A stretch of DNA of 64,000 bases from Kitasatospora sp. NBC_01266 (GCF_036242395.1 NZ_CP108458.1:4154001-4218000); one strand, 5' to 3'. Positions 16,821 through 25,770 are shown, counted from the stretch's first letter. Notes: generated from the letters alone by a model not told the origin. Made by a program: numbers and translations.

Positions 16821-17792
16821 GTGCGGATCCAGGACGACACGCCGGACACCGGCACGGGCGGGCCCGGCGCCGGGTCGGACCTCGAACCGGACCCCGAACC
16901 GAGCGCCGACCAGAACACCGGCCTGGACACCGACCCGAATGCCGGGCCGAGCACCGATCCCGGAGCCGGCCCGGGCAGCACGCCGGGCAGCGCACCGGGC
17001 ACCGAGGCCGCCGATCAGTTCGGCACCCCGGGCCCGATCGACGTGCGCACCCTGACCCGGGTGCTCTTCGAGCGCCTCGCCGAGCTGCCCGCCGAGGCGC
17101 CCGAGCGCGAGCAGGTCAGGGCCGCGCTGATCGAGGTCAACATCCCGCTGGTGCGCTACGCCGCCACCCGCTTCCGCAGCCGCAACGAGCCGATGGAGGA
17201 CGTGGTCCAGGTCGGCACCATCGGCCTGATCAACGCGATCGACCGGTTCGACCCCAGCCGCGGCGTGCAGTTCCCGACCTACGCGCTGCCGACCATCCTC
17301 GGGGAGATCAAACGTTACTTCCGCGACAACGTCCGCACCATGCACGTCCCGCGCCGGCTGCAGGAGCTCTGGGTCCAGGTCAGCGGCGCGATGGAGGAGC
17401 TGACGGTCACCCACGGCCGCACCCCCAAGGTCCCCGAGATCGCCGCCAACCTGCGGATCCCCGAGGAGGACGTCCGGGCCTGCCTGGACGCCGGACGCGC
17501 CTACAACGCCGCCTCGCTGGAGGCCGCCCAGGAGCACGAGGGCGGCCTGGCGCTGCTCGACCGCCTCGGCTACGAGGACTCGGCGCTGACCGACGTGGAG
17601 CACCGCGACATGGTGCGCCACCTGCTGGTGCAGCTGCCCGAGCGGGAGCGACGGATCGTCATGCTCCGTTTCTTCGCCAACCTGACGCAGTCCCAGATCT
17701 CCAATGAACTTGGCATGTCCCAGATGCACGTCTCCCGCCTCCTGACGCGCATCCTCACCAGGCTTCGCACCGGCAACAACTGGGACGAGTGA
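16821..17792 (+). CDS. RNA polymerase sigma factor, SigB/SigF/SigG family (first of a tandem pair)
   Basis: A 323-residue sigma-70 group 3 factor. After an acidic/Pro-rich N-terminal extension of about 75 residues come region 2 (RYAATRFRSRNEPMEDVVQV, then GTIGLINAIDRFDPSRGVQF), region 3 (VPRRLQELWVQVSGAMEELT) and region 4 (RRIVMLRFFANLTQSQISNE, then LGMSQMHVSRLL). These are the motifs of Streptomyces SigF/SigB-type factors controlled by anti-sigma/anti-anti-sigma partner switching. GTG 16821 follows GAGGAGGGG at 16802-16810. It is 172 nt upstream of a close paralogue. Confidence 0.92.
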   Translation: MRIQDDTPDTGTGGPGAGSDLEPDPEPSADQNTGLDTDPNAGPSTDPGAGPGSTPGSAPGTEAADQFGTPGPIDVRTLTRVLFERLAELPAEAPEREQVRAALIEVNIPLVRYAATRFRSRNEPMEDVVQVGTIGLINAIDRFDPSRGVQFPTYALPTILGEIKRYFRDNVRTMHVPRRLQELWVQVSGAMEELTVTHGRTPKVPEIAANLRIPEEDVRACLDAGRAYNAASLEAAQEHEGGLALLDRLGYEDSALTDVEHRDMVRHLLVQLPERERRIVMLRFFANLTQSQISNELGMSQMHVSRLLTRILTRLRTGNNWDE

Positions 17793-17847
17793 GCCACGGC
17801 CGCGCATCGCTGCGCGTTACCGCCGCGTGACAACTCGCGATGTTCGG

Positions 17848-17874
17848 GTTTGCCACGCGTGCGGTTCCGGTAAG
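17848..17874 (+). promoter_or_regulatory. Candidate SigB-type promoter before the second sigma gene
   Basis: GTTTGC (17848-17853) and GGTAAG (17869-17874) are separated by 15 nt, close to the GNNT-N14-16-GGGTAC/T consensus of streptomycete SigB-like factors. It would place a start about 80 nt before the ATG at 17965. The -10 half matches only in part. Confidence 0.35.
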
Positions 17875-17964
17875 CAAGCGGTTGGGGGACGCCGATCACT
17901 CGGCGCGCACCGGGGAACCGTCGAGCGGGGGCTCCCGTTGGACCAGTCACGAGGGGGTGGGTGC

Positions 17965-18912
17965 ATGTCCGCAGAGCTGGGCAGCGCAGAGATCCACGGT
18001 GGTACGGCGGTGGCCGAGCACGCACCGGAGCAGCCTGTGGCCGTCGAGGACGCCGGGCCGCCGGCCGGCCCGCTGCAGACCGTCCCGCTGCAGACCGGAC
18101 CGCAGCCGGCCGGCCAGCAGCAGCCGGTCCCGCAGCCGACGTCGGCGCCCGGTCTGGACACCCGCACGCTGTCCCGCTCGCTCTTCCGCCGGCTGGCCAC
18201 GCTGGAGGCCGGCAGCACCGAGCACACCTATGTCAGGGACACCCTGATCGAGCTGAACCTGCCGCTGGTGCGCTACGCCTCGGCCCGGTTCCGCAGCCGC
18301 AACGAGCCGATGGAGGACATCGTCCAGGTCGGCACGATCGGCCTGATCAAGGCGATCGACCGGTTCGACCCGGAGCGCGGGGTGGAGTTCCCGACCTTCG
18401 CCATGCCCACCGTGGTCGGCGAGATCAAACGCTTCTTCCGGGACACCAGCTGGTCGGTCCGGGTGCCCAGACGGCTGCAGGAGCTGCGCCTCGCGCTGAC
18501 CAAGGCGGGCGACGAGCTGGCCCAGCGCCTGGACCGCTCGCCCACCGTGGCAGAGCTGGCCACCTGCCTCGGGGTCAGCGAGGAGGACGTGGTCGAGGGC
18601 CTGGCCGTCGGCAACGCCTACACCGCCAGCTCGCTGGACTCGACCCCCGGCGAGGAGGACGGCGACGGACCGCTGGCCGAGCGGCTGGGCTACGAGGACC
18701 TGGCCCTGGAGGGTGTGGAGTACCGCGAGTCGCTCAAGCCGCTGCTGGCCCGGCTGCCGGCCCGGGAGCGCCGGATCATCATGCTGCGGTTCTTCGGCAA
18801 CCTGACCCAGTCGCAGATCGGCGAGGAGATCGGCATCTCGCAGATGCACGTCTCACGGCTGCTGACCAAGACCCTCACCCAACTGCGCGAGGGCCTGACC
18901 AGCGAGGGCTGA
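17965..18912 (+). CDS. RNA polymerase sigma factor, SigB/SigF/SigG family (second of a tandem pair)
   Basis: A 315-residue factor with the same plan as its neighbour: a Pro/Gln-rich N-terminus, region 2 (RFRSRNEPMEDIVQVGTIGL), region 3 (VPRRLQELRLALTKAGDELA) and region 4 (RRIIMLRFFGNLTQSQIGEE). The two differ mainly in the N-terminus and in the linker around CLGVSEEDVVEG versus NLRIPEEDVRAC. Probably a duplication with divergence. ATG 17965 follows GAGGGGGTGGG. A SigB-like promoter candidate lies upstream, so it may be controlled by itself or its paralogue. Confidence 0.92.
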   Translation: MSAELGSAEIHGGTAVAEHAPEQPVAVEDAGPPAGPLQTVPLQTGPQPAGQQQPVPQPTSAPGLDTRTLSRSLFRRLATLEAGSTEHTYVRDTLIELNLPLVRYASARFRSRNEPMEDIVQVGTIGLIKAIDRFDPERGVEFPTFAMPTVVGEIKRFFRDTSWSVRVPRRLQELRLALTKAGDELAQRLDRSPTVAELATCLGVSEEDVVEGLAVGNAYTASSLDSTPGEEDGDGPLAERLGYEDLALEGVEYRESLKPLLARLPARERRIIMLRFFGNLTQSQIGEEIGISQMHVSRLLTKTLTQLREGLTSEG

Positions 18913-18966
18913 CCAACGAGGGCTGAGCACCGGCGGCCGAGCACCCCGCACCGCCGGCGCCGCCCG

Positions 18967-19896
18967 TCAGCGACCGGTGTCCCCCAGCAGGTTCTTGCGC
19001 AGGCCGGCCAGCACCGCCTCGTCCAGGCCCAGGCCGTCCTGCCAGAACGCCTGGAAGCTGCCCCAGCGGGCCTCGACCTCGGCGAAGGCGGCGGCCAGGT
19101 AGTCCCGGTCGGCGCGGAACAGCGGCAGCAGCAGCGAGGGGTCCTCCATCAGGCCGCGGGTGCCGAAGCTGTCCACGATGTGCTCGATGATCGCGGCCGA
19201 GCGCACGTTGGTCAGCAGGTAGTCCTGGTAGACCGTCGCCCGGTCCACGCCGAGCGCGGTGAGCAGCAGCGCGGCGGTCCAACCGGTGCGGTCCTTGCCC
19301 GCGGTGCAGTGGAAGAGCACCGGCGTCCCGTCCGGGTCGGCCAGCAGGCGCAGCACGGTGGCGAACCGCTCGCGGGCCAGCGCGTCGGTGACGAACCACC
19401 GGTAGAGGCCGATCATCACCTGCCCGGCCCGGCCCTCGCCGAGCAGCGCGTGCTGCCTGGCGGGGTTCCGCTCGCCGAGCGCGTCCCGCAGCGCCACGTA
19501 GATGTCGTAGTCGGCGGCGAAGATCGGCAGGTGGTGCAGGGTGATGCCGTCCGGACCGGCGGCGCTGAGGCTGAGCGGCTGGTCGGAGAGCTCCACGGCC
19601 GAGATGTCGGCCACCGGCAGTCCGGGCACCCGGTCGGGGCCGGCCTCGCGCACCTCGTCCAGGCTGCGCAGGTCGACCACCTGGCGCACCCCGAGCGCGG
19701 CGAAGACCGCCAGGTCGGGCTCGGTGAGCCGGTGCAGGCCGTCGCTGCGCAGCGCCACGCCGGTGCGCAGCACCCGCCCGTCAGCGGTCCGGTAGCCGCC
19801 GAGATCGCGGGCGTTGACCGCACCCGCCAGGCCCAGGCTTCGGGCGGCCAGCTCTTCGGCGGCGGCCGTGCTGGCCGCCTCGGACTGCTCGGTCAC
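18967..19896 (-). CDS. Tyrosine-protein phosphatase (PTP-like, Y_phosphatase3 type)
   Basis: A 309-residue cytoplasmic phosphatase. The Cys-x5-Arg signature HCTAGKDRTGW puts the nucleophile at about Cys197 and the phosphate-binding Arg at about Arg203. VNARDLGGYRTADGRVLRTG and QVVDLRSLDEV are conserved blocks of the bacterial tyrosine/serine phosphatase family (MptpB-like). GTG 19896 is preferred because GGAGG lies 5 nt upstream; ATG 19908 is four codons earlier. It is divergent from the exopolysaccharide locus, so a regulatory link is possible but not shown. Confidence 0.85.
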   Translation of the reverse strand: MTEQSEAASTAAAEELAARSLGLAGAVNARDLGGYRTADGRVLRTGVALRSDGLHRLTEPDLAVFAALGVRQVVDLRSLDEVREAGPDRVPGLPVADISAVELSDQPLSLSAAGPDGITLHHLPIFAADYDIYVALRDALGERNPARQHALLGEGRAGQVMIGLYRWFVTDALARERFATVLRLLADPDGTPVLFHCTAGKDRTGWTAALLLTALGVDRATVYQDYLLTNVRSAAIIEHIVDSFGTRGLMEDPSLLLPLFRADRDYLAAAFAEVEARWGSFQAFWQDGLGLDEAVLAGLRKNLLGDTGR

Positions 19897-19908
19897 AGGG
19901 GCCTCCAT

Positions 19909-20281
19909 GTCACGTTCACGATAATTCTGTCCGACCAGAGTACGAATCGGTTCGGGTCTCGCCGCACCCGGCCCAGCGACCGTGTACGACATGTTCCGCC
20001 AGGTGAGACACGTTCATAAAACGAAACTTGTCATGATCCGACCGTTTTCTGCTCCCTTAAGTGCGCCTTAACGACTACAGGGTGTCGAACATGGCTCACA
20101 AGTGAACGTCTATGACAGATTCGCTGCACTCTCACCCATTCGGCCGATAAACGGCAGAGTTCTGCCCCACGATGGTCCGCAGTGCCTCGCACGGCTGGCC
20201 GTGCGGCGTGGGGGATGAACAGGGACATCAAGGGGCAGACGCGGGGGCAGTCCGTCCTTTTTCAGGGGAGGAACACCGAAC
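19909..20281. other. Divergent intergenic region of about 370 nt
   Basis: It separates the phosphatase from the exopolysaccharide locus and is AT-richer than the genes, especially 20010-20140. It contains the inverted repeat at 20057-20071 and should hold promoters for both sides. I could not match it to a known riboswitch. The right end carries a strong ribosome site (GGGGAGGA, 20263-20270) for the first locus gene. Confidence 0.5.
20057..20071. promoter_or_regulatory. Inverted repeat, possible operator
   Basis: TTAAG-TGCGC-CTTAA, two 5-bp arms around a central 5 nt, in the AT-rich part of the divergent region upstream of the exopolysaccharide locus. No regulator can be named. Confidence 0.3.
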
Positions 20282-22519
20282 ATGGGTCGAGCGACCCGTT
20301 GTGCTGCCGCCTGCGCGGCTGCCGGTCTGCTGGTTGCCGGACTGCAGACCTCGACCGCCTTCGCGGCGGTCCAGAACCGTATCGACCTCACCGTGCTGGT
20401 GGTGGACGACGGCGGCCCCGCCACCGCCGCGATCACCGCCGAACTGGCCAGTGAGGGCACCCCGTACACCGTGGTGAAGCTGTCGGACCCGAACCGGCCG
20501 ACGATCACCCCCGCCTTCCTCAGCGACACGCTCAACGGCGCCCCCCGGGCCAAGTTCCAGGGCGTCGTGCTGCCCAACGAGAACCCGTTCGGCGCCGGCT
20601 CCGCCGAGATGACCGCCCTCGCCGCCTACGAGGCCACCTTCGGGATCCGGCAGATCGACGCCTACACCTACGCCAACCCCGACGTCGGTCTGAACTGGGC
20701 TCAGAACCCCGGCTACATCGGCTCGTTGGACGGCACCCAGGGCGCGGTCACCACCGCCGGCCTGGCCGGACCGTTCGACTACCTCAACGGCAGCGTCCCG
20801 TTCGAGCAGCCCGACCCGGGCGTCAGCACCAGCTACGGCTACCTGGCCACCCCGCTGGCCACGCTGCCGGCCGGCGCCTCCTTCACCCCGCTGGTGGACG
20901 CCCCGATCCCCGGCAGCAGCTCGCGCGGCTCGCTGGTCGGCGAGTACGACCACGACAGCCGCAAGGAGTTGGTGGTCACCTTCGTCTACAACCAGTACCA
21001 GCAGCAGTACCGGCTGCTGGCCCGCGGCTTCGTGGACTGGCTGACCCAGGGCATCCACCTCGGCTACGACCGCAACTACTTCGCGGTCCACGTGGACGAC
21101 CTGTTCCTCTCCGACGACCGCTGGAACACCACGCTCAAGTGCACCCCCGGTGACGTGACCTGCCCGCCCGGCAGCGACAACACCGACGACGACCCGATCC
21201 GGATGACCCCGGCCGACGTCAACACGGTGGTGCAGTGGGAGAAGGCGAACAACTTCACCCTCGACTTCGCCTTCAACGGCGGCGGCAGCGGCGACTGGGA
21301 GTCGGACAACAACACCACCACCGACCCGCTGCTGAACGCCTTCAAGGCCAACAGCAGCTCGTTCCGGTTCATCAACCACACCTGGGACCACCCGTTCCTC
21401 GGCTGCGTGCAGAACGTCACCGTGGTGCCGTGGCAGTGCACGACCGACGCGAGCGGCAACGACGTCTGGGTCGACCAGGCCACCATCCAGAGCGAGATCC
21501 AGCAGAACATCACCTGGGCCCAGCAGCAGGGCCTGCCGATCGACCCGACCGAGCTGATCACCGGCGAGCACTCGGGCCTGGTGACGCTGCCTCAGCAGCC
21601 CACCGACAACCCGAACCTCGCGCCCGCGCTGGCCGCCGAGGGGATCAAGTGGACCGGCTCGGACGCCTCGCGCGAGCCGAACCAGCGCGCGGTGGGCAGC
21701 TCGACGCTGACCGTGCCGCGCTACCCGATGAACGTGTTCTACAACGCTGGCCACACCAACGAGGAGGTGGACGAGTACAACTGGATCTACACCAGCAAGG
21801 CCCAGGGCGGCAGCGGGATCTGCGAGACCTCGGTCAACTCCACCTGCCTGCCGGCTCCGCTGGACACCACCACCGGGTACGCCTCGTACATCGTGCCGAT
21901 GCAGACCAAGATCGACCTCGGCTACGTGATGAACAACGACCCGCGGCCGAACTTCATCCACCAGTCCAACTTCGCCGAGGACCAGATCGCCTACCCGGTG
22001 CTCAACTCGATCCTCGACACCTACAAGAGCCTGTACGCGGCCAACACCCCGATCGTGAACATGCGGGACAGCCAGATCGGCGCCGAGCTGCAGCAGCGCT
22101 CCGCCTGGAACGCGGCGGTCGCGGCCGGGCAGGTGACCGGCTACCGGATCGGCAACACGGTCACCGTGCAGGCGCCGTCGGGGGTGAAGGTCGAGGCCAC
22201 CATGCCGACCGGCACCCTTCAGCAGTTCCTGCTCGGCGGTTCGCAGTTCGGCACCGCCTACGCGGGCGAGCTCTCCGGCTGGGTCGCCCCGGGTCCGTTC
22301 CAGGGCACGGTCAACCTGCAGCTCGCCCCGGCGGCGACGCCGAGCGCGGCCAAGGCCTCGTCGAACACGGTCAACTCGGCCGTGAGCGCGGCGAAGAAGG
22401 TCGCCAAGGCGCCGAAGACCACCGTCCCGACCGGCACCGCCAAGGCCGTCGCGGTGGGCCCCGGTGACACCCAGCGGACCAAGGCCGCCTCCTTGGTCCC
22501 GACCGGCGATCAGAAGTAA
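20282..22519 (+). CDS. Secreted Agd3-like (CE18) exopolysaccharide deacetylase
   Basis: A 745-residue exported protein; residues 1-28 are a signal peptide ending in AFA. The N-terminal part (about 33-250) resembles the carbohydrate-binding/Rossmann-like region of Agd3. The catalytic part contains HVDD (residues 270-273), the metal-binding type motif NHTWDHP with His366 and His370, and TGEHSGL. These fit carbohydrate esterase family 18, whose fungal member Agd3 partially deacetylates galactosaminogalactan and makes it cationic and adhesive. The last ~60 residues are Ala/Lys/Thr-rich and not part of the catalytic fold. Neighbouring PelF, GH135 and GH114 genes support the assignment. Confidence 0.78.
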   Translation: MGRATRCAAACAAAGLLVAGLQTSTAFAAVQNRIDLTVLVVDDGGPATAAITAELASEGTPYTVVKLSDPNRPTITPAFLSDTLNGAPRAKFQGVVLPNENPFGAGSAEMTALAAYEATFGIRQIDAYTYANPDVGLNWAQNPGYIGSLDGTQGAVTTAGLAGPFDYLNGSVPFEQPDPGVSTSYGYLATPLATLPAGASFTPLVDAPIPGSSSRGSLVGEYDHDSRKELVVTFVYNQYQQQYRLLARGFVDWLTQGIHLGYDRNYFAVHVDDLFLSDDRWNTTLKCTPGDVTCPPGSDNTDDDPIRMTPADVNTVVQWEKANNFTLDFAFNGGGSGDWESDNNTTTDPLLNAFKANSSSFRFINHTWDHPFLGCVQNVTVVPWQCTTDASGNDVWVDQATIQSEIQQNITWAQQQGLPIDPTELITGEHSGLVTLPQQPTDNPNLAPALAAEGIKWTGSDASREPNQRAVGSSTLTVPRYPMNVFYNAGHTNEEVDEYNWIYTSKAQGGSGICETSVNSTCLPAPLDTTTGYASYIVPMQTKIDLGYVMNNDPRPNFIHQSNFAEDQIAYPVLNSILDTYKSLYAANTPIVNMRDSQIGAELQQRSAWNAAVAAGQVTGYRIGNTVTVQAPSGVKVEATMPTGTLQQFLLGGSQFGTAYAGELSGWVAPGPFQGTVNLQLAPAATPSAAKASSNTVNSAVSAAKKVAKAPKTTVPTGTAKAVAVGPGDTQRTKAASLVPTGDQK

Positions 22520-22578
22520 CTCCCGTACCACCAGCACCTCGAGAACCACCGCACCACCGAGCACCACATCGCGGCAGT

Positions 22579-22609
22579 CCGGGCCGCGCGGCGACCCCGC
22601 GCGGCCCGG
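22579..22609 (+). terminator. Intra-locus hairpin between deacetylase and pelF-like genes
   Basis: A perfect 13-bp GC stem (CCGGGCCGCGCGG and its complement) with a 5-nt loop, 59 nt after the deacetylase stop and 61 nt before the next ATG. It may attenuate read-through or protect the upstream mRNA 3' end. Confidence 0.55.
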
Positions 22610-22670
22610 GTCGGCCGCGGCGCGCCCGACCGCCAGCGGGCGCAACCGATTTGGGGGGAAGGGAAGCAAG

Positions 22671-24122
22671 ATGCGTGTCACCTTGCTCACCGAGGGGACG
22701 TACCCGCACGCGCACGGCGGCGTCAGTGTCTGGTGCGACCAACTCGTCCAGGGCATGTCCGACGTCGAGTTCGACATCATCGCGGTGACCGGTACCGGCA
22801 ACGAGGAGCCCGCCTGGGAGCTGCCCCGCTGGGTGCGCAAGGTCACCGCCGCACCGCTGTGGGGACCCGCCGCCCCCGGCAAGCCGCCGCGCGGCCGTGA
22901 GCTGCGCCGCTTCCTGGACGCCTACGAGCGCTTCCTGCACGCCGTGCTGGACCCGGTCTACGCCTCGCACTTCGGCACCGAGCTGTACGGCTTCGCCGAC
23001 TTCGCCCAGCGCGGCCTGCTCAGTCCGGCGCTGCGCAGCGAAGGGGCGCTGCGCACCCTGCAGGAGGTCTGGACCCGCCCGTACCTGCCCACCGCCGCCG
23101 CCGAGCCCACCCTGCACGACGCGCTGCACGCCACCGACCTGCTGGAGCACGCGCTGCGCCCGCTGGTCGTCGAGGCGCCCAGCGACGGGGTCACGCACGC
23201 GGTCAGCGGGGGCCTGGCCGCGCTGCCGGGGCTGATAGCGGCCCAGCAGCACAACGTGCCGTTCCTGCTCACCGAGCACGGCATCTACCTGAGGGAACGT
23301 TACCTCGGCTACCGGACCGGGCCGTACCGCTGGCCGGTCAAGGCGCTGCTGCTCGGCTTCTACCGGATGCTCGCCGAGGAGAGCTACGCGCGTGCGGCGC
23401 TGGTCACCCCGGGCAACCGGTACAACCGGCGCTGGGAGGAGCGCGGCGGCACGCCGTCGGCCAACATCCGCACCGTCTACAACGGGGTGGACCCCGACCT
23501 CTTCCCGGCCGCCGGGCCCGAGCCCGAGCTGCCCACCATGAGCTGGGCGGGCCGGGTCGACCCGATCAAGGACCTGGAGACGCTGATCAGGGCCTTCGCG
23601 ATCGTCAAGGCCGAGCTGCCCCAGGCCCGGCTGCGGCTGTTCGGGGGCACCGCGCGCGGCGCCGAGGGCTACCGGGACGGCTGCGTGGCCCTCGCCGCCG
23701 AACTGGGACTGGCCGACTCGGTGGCCTTCGAGGGCCGGGTCGAGGACATCAAGGACGCGTACGCGGCCGGCAGCATCGTGATGCTCAGCAGCATCAGCGA
23801 GGGCTTCCCGTTCACCCTGATCGAGGCGATGAGTTCGGGACGGGCCACCGTCTCCACCGACGTCGGCGGGGTGCGCGAGGCAGTGGGGGACACCGGTCTG
23901 GTGGTGCCGCCGCGCGAGCCCGAGCCGATGGCGCGCGCCGCCCTGGAGCTGCTGCGCGATCCCGAACGGCGGGCGGTGATGGGCGCGGGCGCCCGGCTGC
24001 GGGTGGTCGAGCAGTTCACGCTGCGTCAGACGATCGACGCCTTCCGCGGCATCTACGCCGAACTGCTCGGCGGGCGGCCGGAAGAGACCAGGTTGCGGAC
24101 CGCTGCCGAGGGGGCCGCGTGA
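22671..24122 (+). CDS. pelF: PelF-like GT4 family glycosyltransferase
   Basis: A 483-residue cytoplasmic glycosyltransferase. The N-terminus (TLLTEGTYPHAHGGVSVWCD) is the signature of PelF, the Pel polysaccharide synthase, including GGVSVWCDQL. The internal LLTEHGIYLRERY block is also PelF-like. The GT-B donor site is seen in SWAGRVDPIKDLETLIRAFA and the E-x7-E type motif SEGFPFTLIEAMSSG near residue 378. In Pseudomonas, PelF uses UDP-GlcNAc/UDP-GalNAc to build a galactosamine-rich polymer. ATG 22671 follows GGGGGGAAGGGAAG. Its stop overlaps the next start by 4 nt (GTGA). Confidence 0.87.
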   Translation: MRVTLLTEGTYPHAHGGVSVWCDQLVQGMSDVEFDIIAVTGTGNEEPAWELPRWVRKVTAAPLWGPAAPGKPPRGRELRRFLDAYERFLHAVLDPVYASHFGTELYGFADFAQRGLLSPALRSEGALRTLQEVWTRPYLPTAAAEPTLHDALHATDLLEHALRPLVVEAPSDGVTHAVSGGLAALPGLIAAQQHNVPFLLTEHGIYLRERYLGYRTGPYRWPVKALLLGFYRMLAEESYARAALVTPGNRYNRRWEERGGTPSANIRTVYNGVDPDLFPAAGPEPELPTMSWAGRVDPIKDLETLIRAFAIVKAELPQARLRLFGGTARGAEGYRDGCVALAAELGLADSVAFEGRVEDIKDAYAAGSIVMLSSISEGFPFTLIEAMSSGRATVSTDVGGVREAVGDTGLVVPPREPEPMARAALELLRDPERRAVMGAGARLRVVEQFTLRQTIDAFRGIYAELLGGRPEETRLRTAAEGAA

Positions 24123-25627
24123 GCGGGCCGCTGCGGCTGGTACCGGACGAGGGCACCCCGGGCTGGGCCGAGGAGACGATGCGGCTGCGCACCCTGCCGC
24201 GCCGCCGCCAGCGACCGGCCGGGGCCGACGCCCACCCCGATCTCTCCCCCGACCCGCTGGACGAACTCGCCGAGCGGCTGGCCGAGTTGTGCGCGGACGC
24301 GGTGCACCCCTACGAGATCGCGGCGTTCCTGGAGTCGGACGGCCTGACCGACGAGCAGGCCGCCCTGGTCTACGGCCGCACGGACGCCTTCACGTTGGCG
24401 GAGGACCTGTTCGCCAAGGTCGCCCGCCGCTACCCAGGCCCCGCCCCGGCCGACTCCGACCCGTGGCGGGCCGACCCGTGGCGGTGCGTGCTGCGCGGCC
24501 TGGTCTTCGCGCTGCCGGGGCTCGCCTACCTGCTCGGGGCCGATCTGTTCAGCGCCCACCGGCACCGCTTCGGGCTGCCCTCGGGGATGGCCGCGCTGGC
24601 TGCGGCCACCCTGCTCAGCTGGGCCTTCAACCAGGCGCTCGCCCACCGCGCGTACGGCTGGCTGAGCCTGACCGACCGCCGCTCGGCGGCCCGCACGCTG
24701 GCCCTCGGCGCACCGCTCGGCGCGCTGCTGGCCGCGAGCACCGGCTGGATCCTGGGTGGTCCGCTGGCCGCGCTGCTCTTCATCATCGGGCAGTCGGTCT
24801 ATCTGGGCGCGGCCACCGCGCTGCTGGTGCTCGGCCAGGAGAAGCTGCTGCTCGCGGCGCTGGGACCGGCCTCCCTCGGTGCCGTCCTGGTGCTCCTGGT
24901 GCGGCTGCCCGGCCGGGCCAAGGCGGCGATCCTGCTGGCCACCCTGGCCGCCGCGGTGGGCCTGGCGGCCTGGCAGCTGACCCGCTGCCTGACCGGTGCC
25001 GGCAGCGCCCGCGCGAGCGGGCCGCGCTGGTCCCCGACCATCGCCTCGGGGCTGTTCGGCCTGGCCGTCGGCACCCTGACCATGATCGCCGGGCTCGGCC
25101 CGAGCCTGCACCACGCGGTGCGCCCCGCCGCGCCCGCCTCGGCCGGCGCGGGCACCACCGGGCCCGCCCTGGTCGCGCTCACGCTGAGTCTGGGCCTGGC
25201 CGAGTGGCTGCTCTACCGCTACCGGAGCCTGGCCACCAGGGCATTGCGGACCAGCACCAGCCCGGCCGACTTCCGCCGCCGCACCGCCCTGGCACTGGCC
25301 GGCTGCCTGCTCGGCTACCTGTTCGCGGTGACCGCGGTCGACTACACGGCCACCGCCCTGTGGGCAGCCGCCCCTCTGATCGGTCCGATCCAGCTGACCG
25401 CCCTGCTGCTGCTCGCCGCCACCCTGTGGACGGCGCTGCTGCTGCAGGCCCTGTCGATCGCCTGGCGCACCGCCGGCCTCTGCCTCGCGGCGGCCGGGTT
25501 CGAGATCACCGCCGTACTGACCGGCGGCGACCCGATCAGCATCCAGCTGTACGGCTGTGGAGCAGCCGCCGCACTGCTGGTGCCGCTGGCCGTGGTCGTC
25601 CTCGGTCGCACCACCCGGCACCGCTGA
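24119..25627 (+). CDS. Polytopic membrane protein, candidate polysaccharide exporter (PelG-like position)
   Basis: A 502-residue protein. The first ~115 residues are soluble and helical (DPLDELAERLAELCADAVHP, then YEIAAFLESDGLTDEQAALV). About 12 hydrophobic segments follow. Translational coupling to pelF by a GTGA overlap, and the position PelG takes in pel operons, suggest a MOP-like flippase or partner of the synthase. I see no diagnostic sequence motif, so function is inferred from context and topology only. Confidence 0.65.
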   Translation: MSGPLRLVPDEGTPGWAEETMRLRTLPRRRQRPAGADAHPDLSPDPLDELAERLAELCADAVHPYEIAAFLESDGLTDEQAALVYGRTDAFTLAEDLFAKVARRYPGPAPADSDPWRADPWRCVLRGLVFALPGLAYLLGADLFSAHRHRFGLPSGMAALAAATLLSWAFNQALAHRAYGWLSLTDRRSAARTLALGAPLGALLAASTGWILGGPLAALLFIIGQSVYLGAATALLVLGQEKLLLAALGPASLGAVLVLLVRLPGRAKAAILLATLAAAVGLAAWQLTRCLTGAGSARASGPRWSPTIASGLFGLAVGTLTMIAGLGPSLHHAVRPAAPASAGAGTTGPALVALTLSLGLAEWLLYRYRSLATRALRTSTSPADFRRRTALALAGCLLGYLFAVTAVDYTATALWAAAPLIGPIQLTALLLLAATLWTALLLQALSIAWRTAGLCLAAAGFEITAVLTGGDPISIQLYGCGAAAALLVPLAVVVLGRTTRHR

Positions 25628-25770
25628 CACACCGACCGCACGACCACCGGAATCGCTGAACGCGCGCTGAACAAGTGCTGGGAAATCCCCGTACCGGCCC
25701 AGCATCGCACCACCGGACAACGACACTGATTTCCTGTCACACCACCACACAGAGAAGGCAGTTCACCGAC

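Noticed and set aside
19993..20281. Possible c-di-GMP or c-di-AMP riboswitch upstream of the polymer locus
   Set aside because: I looked for GEMM and ydaO core motifs and did not find the conserved stretches; a covariance search would be needed.
20228..22882. Long open frame on the minus strand (884 codons) opposite the Agd3-like gene
   Set aside because: Arg/Gly/Val-rich shadow produced by GC-rich codon positions; the opposite strand has signal peptide, family motifs and a ribosome site.
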